This document shows positions 10,501 through 19,469 of a DNA stretch of 28,134 nt, piece after piece. The translations under genes were made by a program, and so were the position numbers. This DNA is from Cerioporus squamosus (lineage: Eukaryota > Basidiomycota > Agaricomycetes > Polyporales > Polyporaceae), in contig JABYQS010000349.1 in NCBI GenBank assembly GCA_022592435.1, positions 1-28,134 of the forward strand, in the 5' to 3' direction. The notes below the pieces were generated by a model. That model saw only the letters and a list, made by a program, of their open reading frames with translations. It was not told the origin of the DNA and did not search any database. Each line of letters starts with the position of its first letter. Within the stretch, counting starts at the first letter, position 1.

Positions 10501-11053
10501 GGCAGTGAATTCGGAAGCCGCGGTTGCACTGCTGGGGCTCTACAAGCTTCAAGAACCGGCGAGTTTGTACCACAAAATTGATGAAGTCGACCAGCCGCTT
10601 CAAGTTCTGGACTGGGGCCGCGGGCGAGCTCGCCCGGTGTACGTCGTTGGTGAGCAATTTGGACCTGTTCTGTGGCTTCTCCGGCTGGTACTGACGAGAC
10701 GACCTCATCCAGTGGACCGGTCGTGTTCTAGGGCATACCACGGCGGTCGCGTCAGTGTCCTGTGAGTGCGTTTTGGCTTGTGGCCGCTATCCTGACGTAC
10801 TCACTGCTTGTGTCCCTGGCAGGTCTCTGTACTGCAGTCGAATGGCTGGCCGTTCACCCCGGTCCCCGGAGGACTGCGATACGCGCACTTTGTCCACCCG
10901 TCGGGCGGACTTTGCCTGCTGCAATTGCGTGTCCGGCGTGAGGGAACAGGCGCACTGAGTCCGGACGCTGAAGAGGCCGCTCGCCGGCTCAAAGCGGCAA
11001 CACGGCGGGGGTTGGATGGCAGACTTGCGATTTCGAGGGAATTGGCAGAGTAG
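7543..11053 (+). CDS. P2: very intron-dense plus-strand locus, unknown product (copy 1)
   Basis: At least 17 plus-strand introns of 43-126 bp are visible: 7654-7714, 7846-7903, 7972-8021, 8038-8089, 8213-8268, 8366-8420, 8438-8535, 8633-8758, 8885-8949, 8998-9051, 9290-9346, 9473-9545, 9647-9705, 9917-9959, 10074-10135, 10372-10433, 10650-10712 and 10762-10822. Most have GTRNGT donors, a CTNAC-like branch and YAG. Some exons are tiny (8022-8037 is 16 nt; 8421-8437 is 17 nt). Frame is kept without stops through runs of exons: 7543 to 8037, 8269 to 8884, 9347 to ~9820 and 10290 to 10649. Stops or phase clashes separate the runs. The last exon (10823-11053) is the clearest, containing GGLRYAHFVHPSGG and SPDAEEAARRL and ending in TAG. 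The locus may be one large gene with some exons misplaced by me, several genes, or a decaying gene. No domain was recognised. Confidence 0.45.
9306..9323. other. Perfect AT-rich palindrome inside a P2 intron (copy 1)
   Basis: aataacta and tagttatt form an 8-bp perfect inverted repeat around tt, inside the intron 9290-9346 of an otherwise GC-rich locus. It could form a small hairpin in the pre-mRNA between donor and branch site, or be a chance AT island. Confidence 0.6.
9960..10266 (+). repeat. P2 exon pair, unit A of a tandem duplication (copy 1)
   Basis: Unit A is an exon (9960-10073), an intron (10074-10135, or to 10143 if the second acceptor is used), then an exon. It aligns with unit B: QFDDTATHERHLASKP against QFENIATHGRDLTPKP. 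After the intron, GLESTEFLSSSRAAGKMFEA aligns with GTESGTKLLSTWYSRLAAGR. Both units place the intron in phase 1 after Arg-Leu-Leu. In unit A the codon before Arg-Leu-Leu is TAG, where B has CAG, and the preceding segment carries an apparent frame change. Unit A therefore looks disabled unless spliced differently. Confidence 0.65.
10267..10649 (+). repeat. P2 exon pair, unit B of a tandem duplication (copy 1)
   Basis: Unit B has an exon ending at 10371, an intron at 10372-10433 and an exon at 10434-10649. After the intron the frame is open for 72 codons (containing SEAAVALLGLYKLQEPASLY and DEVDQPLQVLDWGRGRARP). Upstream it keeps 'agctcgaa' in common with unit A, then has an in-frame TGA just before the shared QF motif. 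Translation would need a start or splice downstream of that, for example at cccggtgacag. The matching intron position shows that the duplication came after the intron. Confidence 0.65.
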
Positions 11054-11132
11054 TTCGATCTGCGTACTGTGTGTTCCGAGTGCGACAGCAGACGACATGT
11101 CTAGAGAGCACGAAATATATTTGTTTCCTAAT
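11054..11132. terminator. Short convergent 3' zone between P2 and the DYRK-like gene (copy 1)
   Basis: Only ~80 bases separate the P2 stop (11053) from the unspliced stop of the minus-strand DYRK-like frame (11133). The AT-rich island at about 11111-11135 (aaatatatttg) is the only candidate for polyadenylation signals in either direction. The assignment rests on position and composition alone. Confidence 0.3.
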
Positions 11133-13739
11133 CTACACGATGCGAGTGCGCGTCCCGCCTCCTCGCCCTCTCCCGGTGCTCCCTCTCCCCAAACACTCCT
11201 CCACTCCCCTCTCCTCTCCCCAGAACCTCTCCTCCCCAGAAAACACCCGAACGTACACTCTTCTGCTGCAACAGGCATGGCACCCGCGTCGGCGCCGCCC
11301 CGGACCCCGGACGCTAGCCATGTACGTACCTTCCCCCGCCGGCCGCCGCTTCTTGCCCAACGCCAGCGCACTCGAGAAACTCCACTTCTTCGACGGCGTC
11401 TTGTGCAAGTTCGTCGGGGTCGTCGACTTCGGCACTTGCAGCGAGCTATGTTTGGACGGCGTCGTTGGAAACGCGGGCACATCGAGAGTGGACGGGAAAG
11501 TCACATCGTTGAACGTCTCTCTCCTGCTCCGCTCCGGGACTTCGCTGTACTCGACGGTAGGCGGAACAGCAGCGCCAGGAGACGTGACAGGTGATTTGTA
11601 CGTGTGGAGCTCCTTCGGCAAGGGGGGGACTGGCGGGACGTAGCCTTCATCAGCGGAGTCAACAGGGGCCACGAGGGCTGCAACACGGTCGCGCGCTGAG
11701 CCCGAGTCCCCACCGTGCCCGATCGAGGAATCGCTGCCTCCACTGTTCCTGCGAGCCTTCCCAGAAGACTGCCGGCCAGAGGCTGCCGAGACAGACGTGT
11801 TGCTCGTGCCCACAGACAACGAGGCAGAATCGCGTGAACTCGTCGTGGGCGTGCTGGCATATGTACCCGACGATGCTGAGCCCCTCTTGGGCGTGAAGCT
11901 CGACCGAGCACTCGCCGTCCCCGTCTTCTTTGTCGACTTGTCTGGCAGCGGAGAGCCATGATGGACGTCCTCGCCGCTCGTGACCGCGTGGTCGGTGTCT
12001 ACAGGGCCTTCAAGCGCGACGCCAGAGCTAATACGGTGAGCACTGTCCCTGTCCCTCGACTTGTCCTTGCCGCTCAGCGACGCATGCATACTTGAGCGCT
12101 TGCTACTCCGACGGTCGCCTTCAATCCCCTCCCATTGCGACGTCGCCTTCGCGGGCGTGCCGGGACGACTCGAACTGCCGACCCTGCTGTGACCGCCAAT
12201 GCTCGAACGTGCACGTGCCGACTTCCCTGAGAGACCATCCAGCTTCCTGAGCGCCTCCATCGTCGTCTGATCGTCGAGATCCGACCACCCCTCCTGGGTG
12301 CCGCGTAGCAAAGAGTGGGCGACGTTCGAGGCCAGGTGGGGCTGAGTCGACAGTGGCGACGATGCGGAGCTGCTAGAGTTGCCGCTCTGCTTCAGGAATT
12401 GCTGGATGGAAGAGGAGGACGGCGACGGCGGTAGATGCGAGAAGTCCGAGTTGTGCATCCGGCGGGGGTGGTGCGCCTCGCCGTGGCTCGACGACGCCGA
12501 GCCCTGCCGCGAGTGCCGCACGCTGACGGAGAGCGTATCCCGTCTGCGATCCTTGACCTTCTCCTTCGGCGTCACCTGCGACGGCATACCGACACCCAGA
12601 CTCCTGTGACGCCGCACCTTGTCCTTGTCCTTCACCGTGCTGGGCGGGGAGACCTTTGAGACCAGGTTGCCGTTGTCCAGCTCAAACTCCTCCGACGTCC
12701 GCTTCCTGGGCCGTTGAGCTGGGGTTGCGAACGAGCTAGGAGGCGCCCCCGGGTCGCTCGCGGAGGTCGGGACCCCGTTCGCTGGCAGTGCGGGCACGTC
12801 TCCCGAGTGCGAATTGGGATGTCGTGGATACAGGATTTCCTCTCCACCGCTCTCGTCGGCCATCGACCGTTGACTGCGCAATGGACGAGCACGCTTCGCT
12901 TCCATGGGCGGCTGCTCGAAAGCTCAGAAAGTGTGCGGGAGATCACTGCAGGATACTTACCTCCCCATCAGTAACTTCGGACATCGACCCGTGACTGCGC
13001 AAGGAGCGAACGGGCTTCACATCCATCAGGTGCTGCTGGACGGTTCAGACGGAGACGCTGACGAGAATACGAAACCACGAACCTCGGTCCCCTCATCCTG
13101 CTCTCCGTCAATGGCCTCGATCGTCCAGGGGCTGTCCGACATCTCCCTGTCGTCCTCTGGCATGTCCACCTCCACCGGGTCCTCTTCGTTGATCTCGTCG
13201 ACGCGCTCCTGTGCCACGAACTCGAAGTCGTCGTTGCGAGGGCCCCGCGCCCAGCGAGGGGTTGCGAGTTCTCCAACCCCGACGAGCATGCGCCGGTCGA
13301 TCGCCGCGGGGTCCCTTCCAGGGGTGACGGGCTCGTACGGATGCATCTCGGGGGTCTTGGGCAGACTGGGTACGCTGGGTACGGGCGGAATGGGCGAGTC
13401 TGATGGAGTGCGAACACCAAAATAATACGGGTCGAGTGAGGATGTGGCCGAGGCGGAGCGGGGCACGTCCGTCTCGGCGTCGGTATCTGGGGCGGAGACT
13501 TGGAGGAAGGGCTGGGAAGGAGGAGAGGTGAGTGAGCATCAACGTCAATACTCGACAGGCGAGAACCGTGGCACCTTTCGCGAATGATTGGCAACATCGC
13601 GGTCGTATCGTACCTCGCCCTGCTCGCCGGCAGCCGGATCTTCAATGTCGAGGGCTGGCGGCCTGTCCCTGCGCTTCATGGTGCCTTTTTCAATGTCATG
13701 TGCCACTTGACCGATGGTGGGGGAAGACGGGGCGGACAT
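11133..13739 (-). CDS. N-terminal half of a DYRK/Pom1-like protein kinase gene; kinase domain absent (copy 1)
   Basis: Minus-strand exons 13739-13614, 13511-13083, 13035-12961 and 12911-11330 join in phase 0 throughout, over introns of 102, 47 and 49 bp. They give 737 open codons from MSAPSSPTIG. The product is Ser/Pro/Arg-rich and disordered, with blocks I recall from basidiomycete DYRK-family (CMGC) kinases: TPEMHPYEPVTPGR, VGVGELATPRWARG, ESGGEEILYPR, SLLRGTQEGWS, RKLDGLSGKSARAR, PPVPPLPKE and KTPSKKWSFSSAL. In that family this region precedes the catalytic domain. Here the recognisable sequence stops at 11330 with a good donor (gtacgt). The next acceptor (11266) leads only to purine-rich, Gly/Arg-coding DNA, and read-through stops at 11133. 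No catalytic-loop or activation-loop motif follows, and P2 lies beyond on the other strand. The ATG follows a CT-rich leader. Family assignment is from memory; the loss of the kinase half is seen directly. Confidence 0.6.
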
Positions 13740-14375
13740 ATGCGAGAGAGGATAAGGAGCGAAGGAGGGAAAGGAGAGACGAGAACCGAGACGGGACGGG
13801 ACTGAGAGTGGTGGTGAGAGAAAGAGTGCCGACGGTGCTGAGGACCAGCGAGAAGCTGGCTGGCCGCTGTGGATGCCAGTTTGCTCGAGTGGACGGACAG
13901 AGTCTGCTCGTCGTCCGCTGAGCCTCGTGTTATTTGCCCGTGTTTGGCCTGTGGCAGCGCCATTGTGGCCCAAGCGAGCGAGACGGCTGAGGGTCCTCCA
14001 GGCTGGCTGCTGAGGCGGCTGCTCAGTGCTCTCGACGTCGTCTCTCGTCGCTCGATGCCCGCTCTCCCTTTCCATGCACACGCCATCTCTTCAACGCTCT
14101 GGCGCCCGCGCGGCCTCTCCTCTCAAGAGTCTCTCCTTACGCCTCTCGTCCCTTGCGCTTGTCGTCCGCTCTGCGTCTTCCGCCACACACCGTCTGTCGC
14201 CCGCCTTCCATTCGCGCTCTCTCCTTCCCTGCTCCTTCCCTGCTCCCTTCCGCTACGCTGCACCAGTCGCCGCGTCCACGAGATTCCTGTCGAGTACCGC
14301 GGCATGTATTAGCACACGAATACACTCTTTCCCAAATCCATACCCCGTGCCTCGTCCGCCGTGGATCCGTGCTTC
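13740..14375. promoter_or_regulatory. Pyrimidine-rich, probably bidirectional promoter zone between the DYRK-like gene and P1 (spans the copy junction)
   Basis: This stretch separates two divergent gene models. Just upstream of the DYRK-like ATG (13739) the minus strand is almost pure pyrimidine for about 80 bases (roughly 13742-13825), the usual CT-rich tract before transcription starts in filamentous fungi. On the plus strand a CT tract lies at about 14215-14255, followed about 120 bases later by the P1 ATG. A two-codon upstream ORF (ATG TAT TAG, about 14303) lies in the putative P1 leader. The junction of the two 14-kb copies falls inside the zone with no change of character. Long plus-strand open frames here are probably artefacts of the CT-rich composition. 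Confidence 0.5.
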
Positions 14376-15522
14376 ATGGCCGGGCTCGCGTCCTCGCTCT
14401 TCGCTGCTTCCGCCGCAGCTCAGCGCTCTTCGAGCGTCCGTGGTACGTCTTGTAAGCTCATCTTCAATGTGCAAGAGCCGCACGCGGCAGGAAGAGTCTC
14501 TCGAGCACGGCGCATGTCCCAGTTGCTCAACCCGAGCTCTGAGACCCTCGAGGTGCGTATCCTACGCACGCAGAGAATGCTGATGCGCATCTCTGCTAGC
14601 CCAGACCGTTCCCGCCCGCCGCCGTTTGCGTCTGTGCCGAGCACGTCGCGCCCTCGACTCACACACTCAGTCCCACCCGCCGCGCTCGCCTGCAACAAGA
14701 ACGCTATCTACGGACTACTCTACATGCTTCGGATGGACGCCGCCGAACGTTTTGCATCCGTCAAGGCGCGATGCGGACCCATCTCCGGCCCCGACGGCGC
14801 GTTTTCTGCCGTATCTACCACAAATCCGCCCGTCGCGACCGCGCATACACTCGCACATGTGCAAGACATGGCTCATTCGCTAGCCCCGTGCCGCGCGAAC
14901 CCGTCAGTGTCGCCCTCGTGCGAAACGGCTCAGGGTACGTCTCGCTACCCTCGATTTTATGCTAACCCGCGCGCGATTTCGCAGGTTTCTCGCCAGGAAC
15001 CGCCGCATCCGCGCACAAACGTCTCCCACAAGCTCCCCCGTACCTCCGTGCGACAGGACGATCATGTCTCGCGCGGATCCGGGGAGGTCCAGAGCCGCAA
15101 CCGAGTCGCCGTTACACGGCGCACCCGAGCACGACCTCGACTTCTCAGCTGCCCCCTGCTCCCCCAGCCAACCCAACTACCTACAACATGAACAGCCAGC
15201 TCTAGAGAATACGGCGGGACGTCGGGCACGGCCTGAGAAGGCCGGCACAACTGCCCCGACGCTCTCGTCCCCTCGCCTAACCCCACCCACTCGACCCGCC
15301 CTGTCCCGCGCAGTTCCCGCACTATCGCCCTCAAACCAAGTAGGACAGGGTGCACGAAATGGTTTTCAACGAACCGACACCTTCCCGCATCGCTCCGAGC
15401 GGTTTGAAAGATTCGCTCGAAAGTGCGATTTCATTGCACTTTCGCCGCGCGCACGCTCTCGCCGGCTCTCCCGCTCGCACGCCGCATCCGGACGTCCGCG
15501 GAACACCTCAAACGCGACGTAG
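14376..15522 (+). CDS. P1: four-exon gene model, unknown product (copy 2)
   Basis: This copy has the same sequence and exon structure as the model at 309-1455, shifted by 14067: exons 14376-14442, 14491-14552, 14600-14934 and 14985-15522. I found no difference from copy 1 over the model, so the encoded 333-residue product is the same. As in copy 1, the terminal exon runs into the repeat array. Confidence 0.4.
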
Positions 15523-16106
15523 TAGTCCTCCAGACTGTGTACGACCCGGTTGAGCACCGCACGGACGAATTCCCGAGTCTCGTCGTCGCCGCGGCCAGCG
15601 GCCAAGCCCGCACGCTCAGACGGCCACCCACTTTCGCCGGCTCTCCCGCTCGCGCACTGCATCCGGACGGCCGCGAAACGCCTTGAACGCGTTGCAGTAG
15701 TCCTCGAGACTGTGTACGACCACGTTGAGCACTGCACGGACGAGTTCTCAAGTCTCGTCGTCGCCGCGGCCAGCGGCCCAGCCCGAACGCTCGAACGGTC
15801 ATATTTCCTGCGCTCCGCCGCCGATCGCCGTCAAACCAGGCGCATCGGCCGACGCTGAACAGCCCGCATCGAACGGCACCCCATTCGCGTCGGTCCGGCT
15901 GCCTTCAGATATCGCACTTTCGAGCGATTTCATTGCACTTTCGCCGCCCGCCCGCTCTCGCCGACCCTCTCGCTAGCGCATAACGTCCGGACGGCCGCGA
16001 AACATCTCAAACGCGTTGCAGTAGTCCTTGAGACTATGTACGACCGTGTTTGGAACCACCAGGACGACTTTGAAAATCTCGTCGTCGGGGCCAGCAGGCC
16101 GCCTGG
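15428..16106 (-). repeat. Three diverged ~170-bp repeats (R1-R3), copy 2
   Basis: This is the same array as at 1361-2039, shifted by 14067, with no difference seen. The three units differ from one another far more than the two copies of the array do, so the small repeats are much older than the 14-kb duplication. Confidence 0.7.
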
Positions 16107-17676
16107 TCGGTCAGTGTCCCGACCATATCTCCCCCATCTCTGCGCGGATTCTCATAGAACCGACTCTCCCAGGCAGCGCGAGCACAGACTCATTGACCTC
16201 GACCTGTTTCGCGCGTGTCTGAGGTGGTCGCGGAAGTCGCCTTCACCGCGATCTCATGGCACCCCCGGCTTGCCGCCGCTCTCTCGGCCGGCACACGTTC
16301 CCTTCCGTCTCGGGGCCACCTCACACGACCTCCCGGCGTTTTGGAGGACCCGTACGACACCTTCCCAACACCACCAGTCGACTTTTCAAAACCGACTTCG
16401 AATTCGTCGGTCGGCGGCCTCGCACACCAAACCTCAACCTCACGCACGCGGCACTTCTGGCCCGGTACGACGCCTCAACCCATGTGTGTTGTGCCGGGCC
16501 AGCGTCCTCTTTGTGTCTGCGGGCGGTGTAGCGATGAGAATGCAGAACAATCGAAGGCTCATATGGCAGGCAAGAGGCAGTAGGACGACCCGCCATATCC
16601 CGACAACCCGACATCGCCGCAACGCGCCATTTGCCACTCGAGTTAAGACGAGCTAAACTCGCATAAGAGTGCGGAGTCTCCGCGTCCGAGGCGTTCTCCA
16701 TGCGGCGGGGCATGGTCCAACTCTGGGTACGTCAATCTCACCCGGCCGTCTGCGTGTTGCTCTGACGCCCTCTTCACAGCCGGACGCGACGCGAAAGCTT
16801 CCTCACGAAGCTTAAGATTGCTCTCATTGCGCTCGACGTCACGACACGCGACGAGCACGTCGCTGTCCACGATGCGGAAGTCCTCAAGACCGTTCCGACC
16901 CGCCTCCTGCGCGGTCCTTGCTCTGGCGACTCAACTGCCCTCCTTGCCTATGTCGAGACAGCCGGAGAGTTAGCCCGAAGGCTCGCCGCACGGACAGCGC
17001 ACCACACACGCGCACGGAGTTCGAGGATGCGGCGAGACATCGTCGACGGCAAGAACTGGCGGCGGGTGCCGCCGAATGGCCCGACTCAAAAGCTCCGTGA
17101 CTACTCGGACAGGCCGTAGAAGACGTCATACTCGTGCGCATCGCCCGCCGCAGTCTGCTGCACTGCTGGGCCCGAGACCTCCATCTCGGCAGCCAGCCAG
17201 TACCCCGCCGCCCGACTCTGCTGGAGTTTGGCGCCACACTCAATACTACAACATCGGGATCACAAACACGTCGTCTGACGGATGACTGGCGAAGCCCGGA
17301 CCGACACTGGACACAGATACCCGGAGCGCACCGCAGACGCAGGTGTGCTCCGGGCTTCTGCGACGCAGCGCAAGTCGTCTTGCATGCGCAGGGAGACGAG
17401 GAGCGCGGAGGCCTCGCAAAGTGCACCTGCGCCGGGCAGAGCACAGATGCGGCTGCGCCGCGTCCTGCACACGACGTACTCACAGCGCTGTACCTAGTAA
17501 GTGCTTCGAGTCAGTATCATGAAATAGATCCCGTGTCGCCACGATGCTTGCGCGTGCCGGAACGAGAACAGGCGGTCAGCGGTCGAGCGATGCGGCCGGT
17601 TCTTGGTGAGCAGAGCGGGCGGATCTGTCGGTCGTTTGTAAGTTCGGCGGCCTGAGAGGCGTCGGGTGGTACTTAC
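16107..17676 (+). other. Unassigned stretch with one good intron and several open frames (copy 2)
   Basis: This is identical in content to 2040-3609. The intron is at 16727-16779 and the long open frame before the M1 region is at 17134-17655. Because both copies agree here, the failure to find one continuous frame is not due to a random error in one copy. Confidence 0.35.
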
Positions 17677-19049
17677 GAAGCGTTCGCGGCGTGGCGCTGT
17701 ACGCCCAGACTTGGACGTAGGAGGGAGACCGTCGGCCTTCTAATGGAGAGTTGCCGAGTACCCTGTACTAGTCAGTAAGCAGCTCACTCTGCCGTACGTT
17801 TCTTGGAAATATCTTACATTCGGGTTCGCCAGTCGTCGCATAGTCGCCTGCGATATGCGAGTGGACTTCATGCCAGTCCTGAGTCTGTAGTGCACGAGGA
17901 GGAACACGAAGATCACCTTCACGTCGCGGCTGAGAATCGCTCGTCGGGCATGCTAGCCTAGGGCGATATTCTGACTTCGTACTCGACATGCTTCTCGAGC
18001 GAGCCTGTTCCGGAGCACGGCCGCAGCGACAGGAATACGATCGGTTAGCGTGCTAGAAGTCCACCACGGCGAGAGTCGAGTGCAACATGCCGGATCAACC
18101 AGAGCTCGAGTTCGGCATCCACCTGATGCTAGTGCATGGCCGGTGCGGCGGATCCCTCGGAATGCTGTAGAAGACCGTGATTATTCATCGTTCTAGTTTG
18201 TCATGGACTTCAGTCGAGCTTACCTGCCGGCATTTTTGTTGCAAGTGCGTTGCGTCAAGTCTCTTCTCGTCCAGCTTGCAAGCTTGACCTGCGTATAAAA
18301 CCCGTGTAGTTAGCAATCTGAGAGCGCGGCCTGTAGTCGAAGAAAGCGACACTCACCGGCATGCACGATGAACTTCTCGCCAGAAGGGTCGGATGTTGGC
18401 CATCTCTCGGACGGCTCGAGGTCGCAAGGCTTGCGGGACCTGAGAACATACTGAAGCAAGCCCGTATGTGCCGAGGTACGGCGGGGACGTACTACCAGCA
18501 ATACATAAACAAGCTCGTGGAGTCGTACTCAGCTTGCTGCAAGAGCATGACAACGTGCCACCGACTCCTAGAACAGTTCGAAGCCATGGACCGTGCTGTA
18601 TCAGGTCTGGAAAGATGTGTCAGTAGGTGCACCTCCGTTTGTGGATAGCATTAGCTCACCTTGTAATCTGCAGACTGCAGGACAGCCTGTACCCTGTCTG
18701 ACAAGGTCCGGAGGCCTGGCATGCAGACGAAGCAATAACTAAGTGGAAAGAGAAGGTAGTCAGCGAAGGCAGCATGCCAAGGTAGAGGAACATAGCCCAT
18801 TGCTCGAGTGGCACATTGTCGTGCTCGTCTATGGAGATGATCAGGGTTAGTGCAACAAGCTCGACGGGCGATGAAACAGAGTTGCAGGCTTACCTTGGAT
18901 CTTCAACCTCATAGGGAGCGGAACGCGGAAGAACTACAACGAAACGTCAGAGACAAAGCATGTGTGAAGGGCGGGAACGAACGGACCGGCAGCCTGCAAG
19001 TCCGGTAGTATGCGGGAAGGTGGCGTACGGAGTAACGGAGCAGTACCAT
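17677..19049 (-). CDS. M1: minus-strand multi-exon gene model, unknown product (copy 2)
   Basis: Copy 2 of the model at 3610-4982, shifted by 14067, with no difference seen. The supported 5' exons are 19049-18987, 18933-18894 and from 18828. The introns equivalent to 4289-4222, 4156-4098 and 3750-3696 are at 18356-18289, 18223-18165 and 17817-17763. Confidence 0.4.
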
Positions 19050-19469
19050 ATCGAGGAGCGGAAGACGGGCACTGAGGGCAGGCGCAGTAAGGTAGGAGCC
19101 GGAGCGTCTATGTAGCAAGTATGATATGGCAGAGTATAAGCGTACGAAGGGAGGGTCCTGAGTCGAAGCAGAGAGAAAGTGAGGGCAAGAGTAGATATAT
19201 ACGAGTACGGTACTCCGAGCATGGACAAATGTAGCATATCGGACGAAAGAGAAGCAATATAGAGAGAAGAAGTAACGGCATTAGTAAGGAACAAGGTGGG
19301 GAAGGGTGGGAGGTCACGAGTAGGGGCAAGGGTAGAAGGATAGGGGGAGGTAGGGGAAGGGACATGGGTACGGGTGCCCGGGAGGTCGTCGAGATGGCGG
19401 GGTACTTATATGTTCTTCTGCCTGGAGTCACGAGCAGCAGAACCTTAATTTGTTGAGCGGACAGAGCTC
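19050..19469 (-). promoter_or_regulatory. Upstream region of M1 (copy 2)
   Basis: This matches 4983-5402 with offset 14067. The TATA-like run is at 19195-19201. Confidence 0.4.
19343..19368 (+). other. Canonical G-quadruplex motif upstream of M1 (copy 2)
   Basis: Identical to the motif at 5276-5301. Confidence 0.6.

Larger units (their letters stand above)
1..14066 (+). repeat. Copy 1 of a ~14.07-kb head-to-tail repeat unit
   Basis: The sequence starting at base 1 (cctttccatgcacacgccat) starts again at base 14067, and the two halves then run in parallel to the end of the window. The offset begins at 14066, becomes 14067 near base 41, 14072 after about 6.3 kb and 14071 by 13.6 kb, through single-base indels only. 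Five single-base deletions in this copy relative to copy 2 lie between about 5.69 and 6.29 kb, in or next to short homopolymers. The only substitution I found is T at about 11594 against C in copy 2. Base 1 lies inside a promoter-like zone and is not a biological boundary; it is where the window happens to cut the unit. Confidence 0.98.

Noticed and set aside
10787..11482. A 231-codon minus-strand frame running opposite the end of P2, reachable from the DYRK-like gene through the 11266 acceptor
   Set aside because: It is antisense to the well-supported P2 terminal exon and its product is Arg/Gly/Ser-rich without kinase motifs. It is more likely a composition artefact than the missing C-terminus.
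1..14066. The 14-kb unit as a Helitron, Starship-like or terminal-inverted-repeat transposon
   Set aside because: No tyrosine recombinase, Rep/helicase or transposase was recognised, and no inverted or direct terminal repeats flank the unit at its junction. Capture of a gene fragment alone is not enough evidence.
14026..14583. A 185-codon plus-strand frame (and its copy-1 relative from base 8) resembling a mitochondrial presequence protein
   Set aside because: It lies in the CT-rich divergent promoter zone. Its Ser/Leu/Pro/Arg composition follows from translating pyrimidine tracts, and the copy-1 version is altered by a single-base indel near 41.
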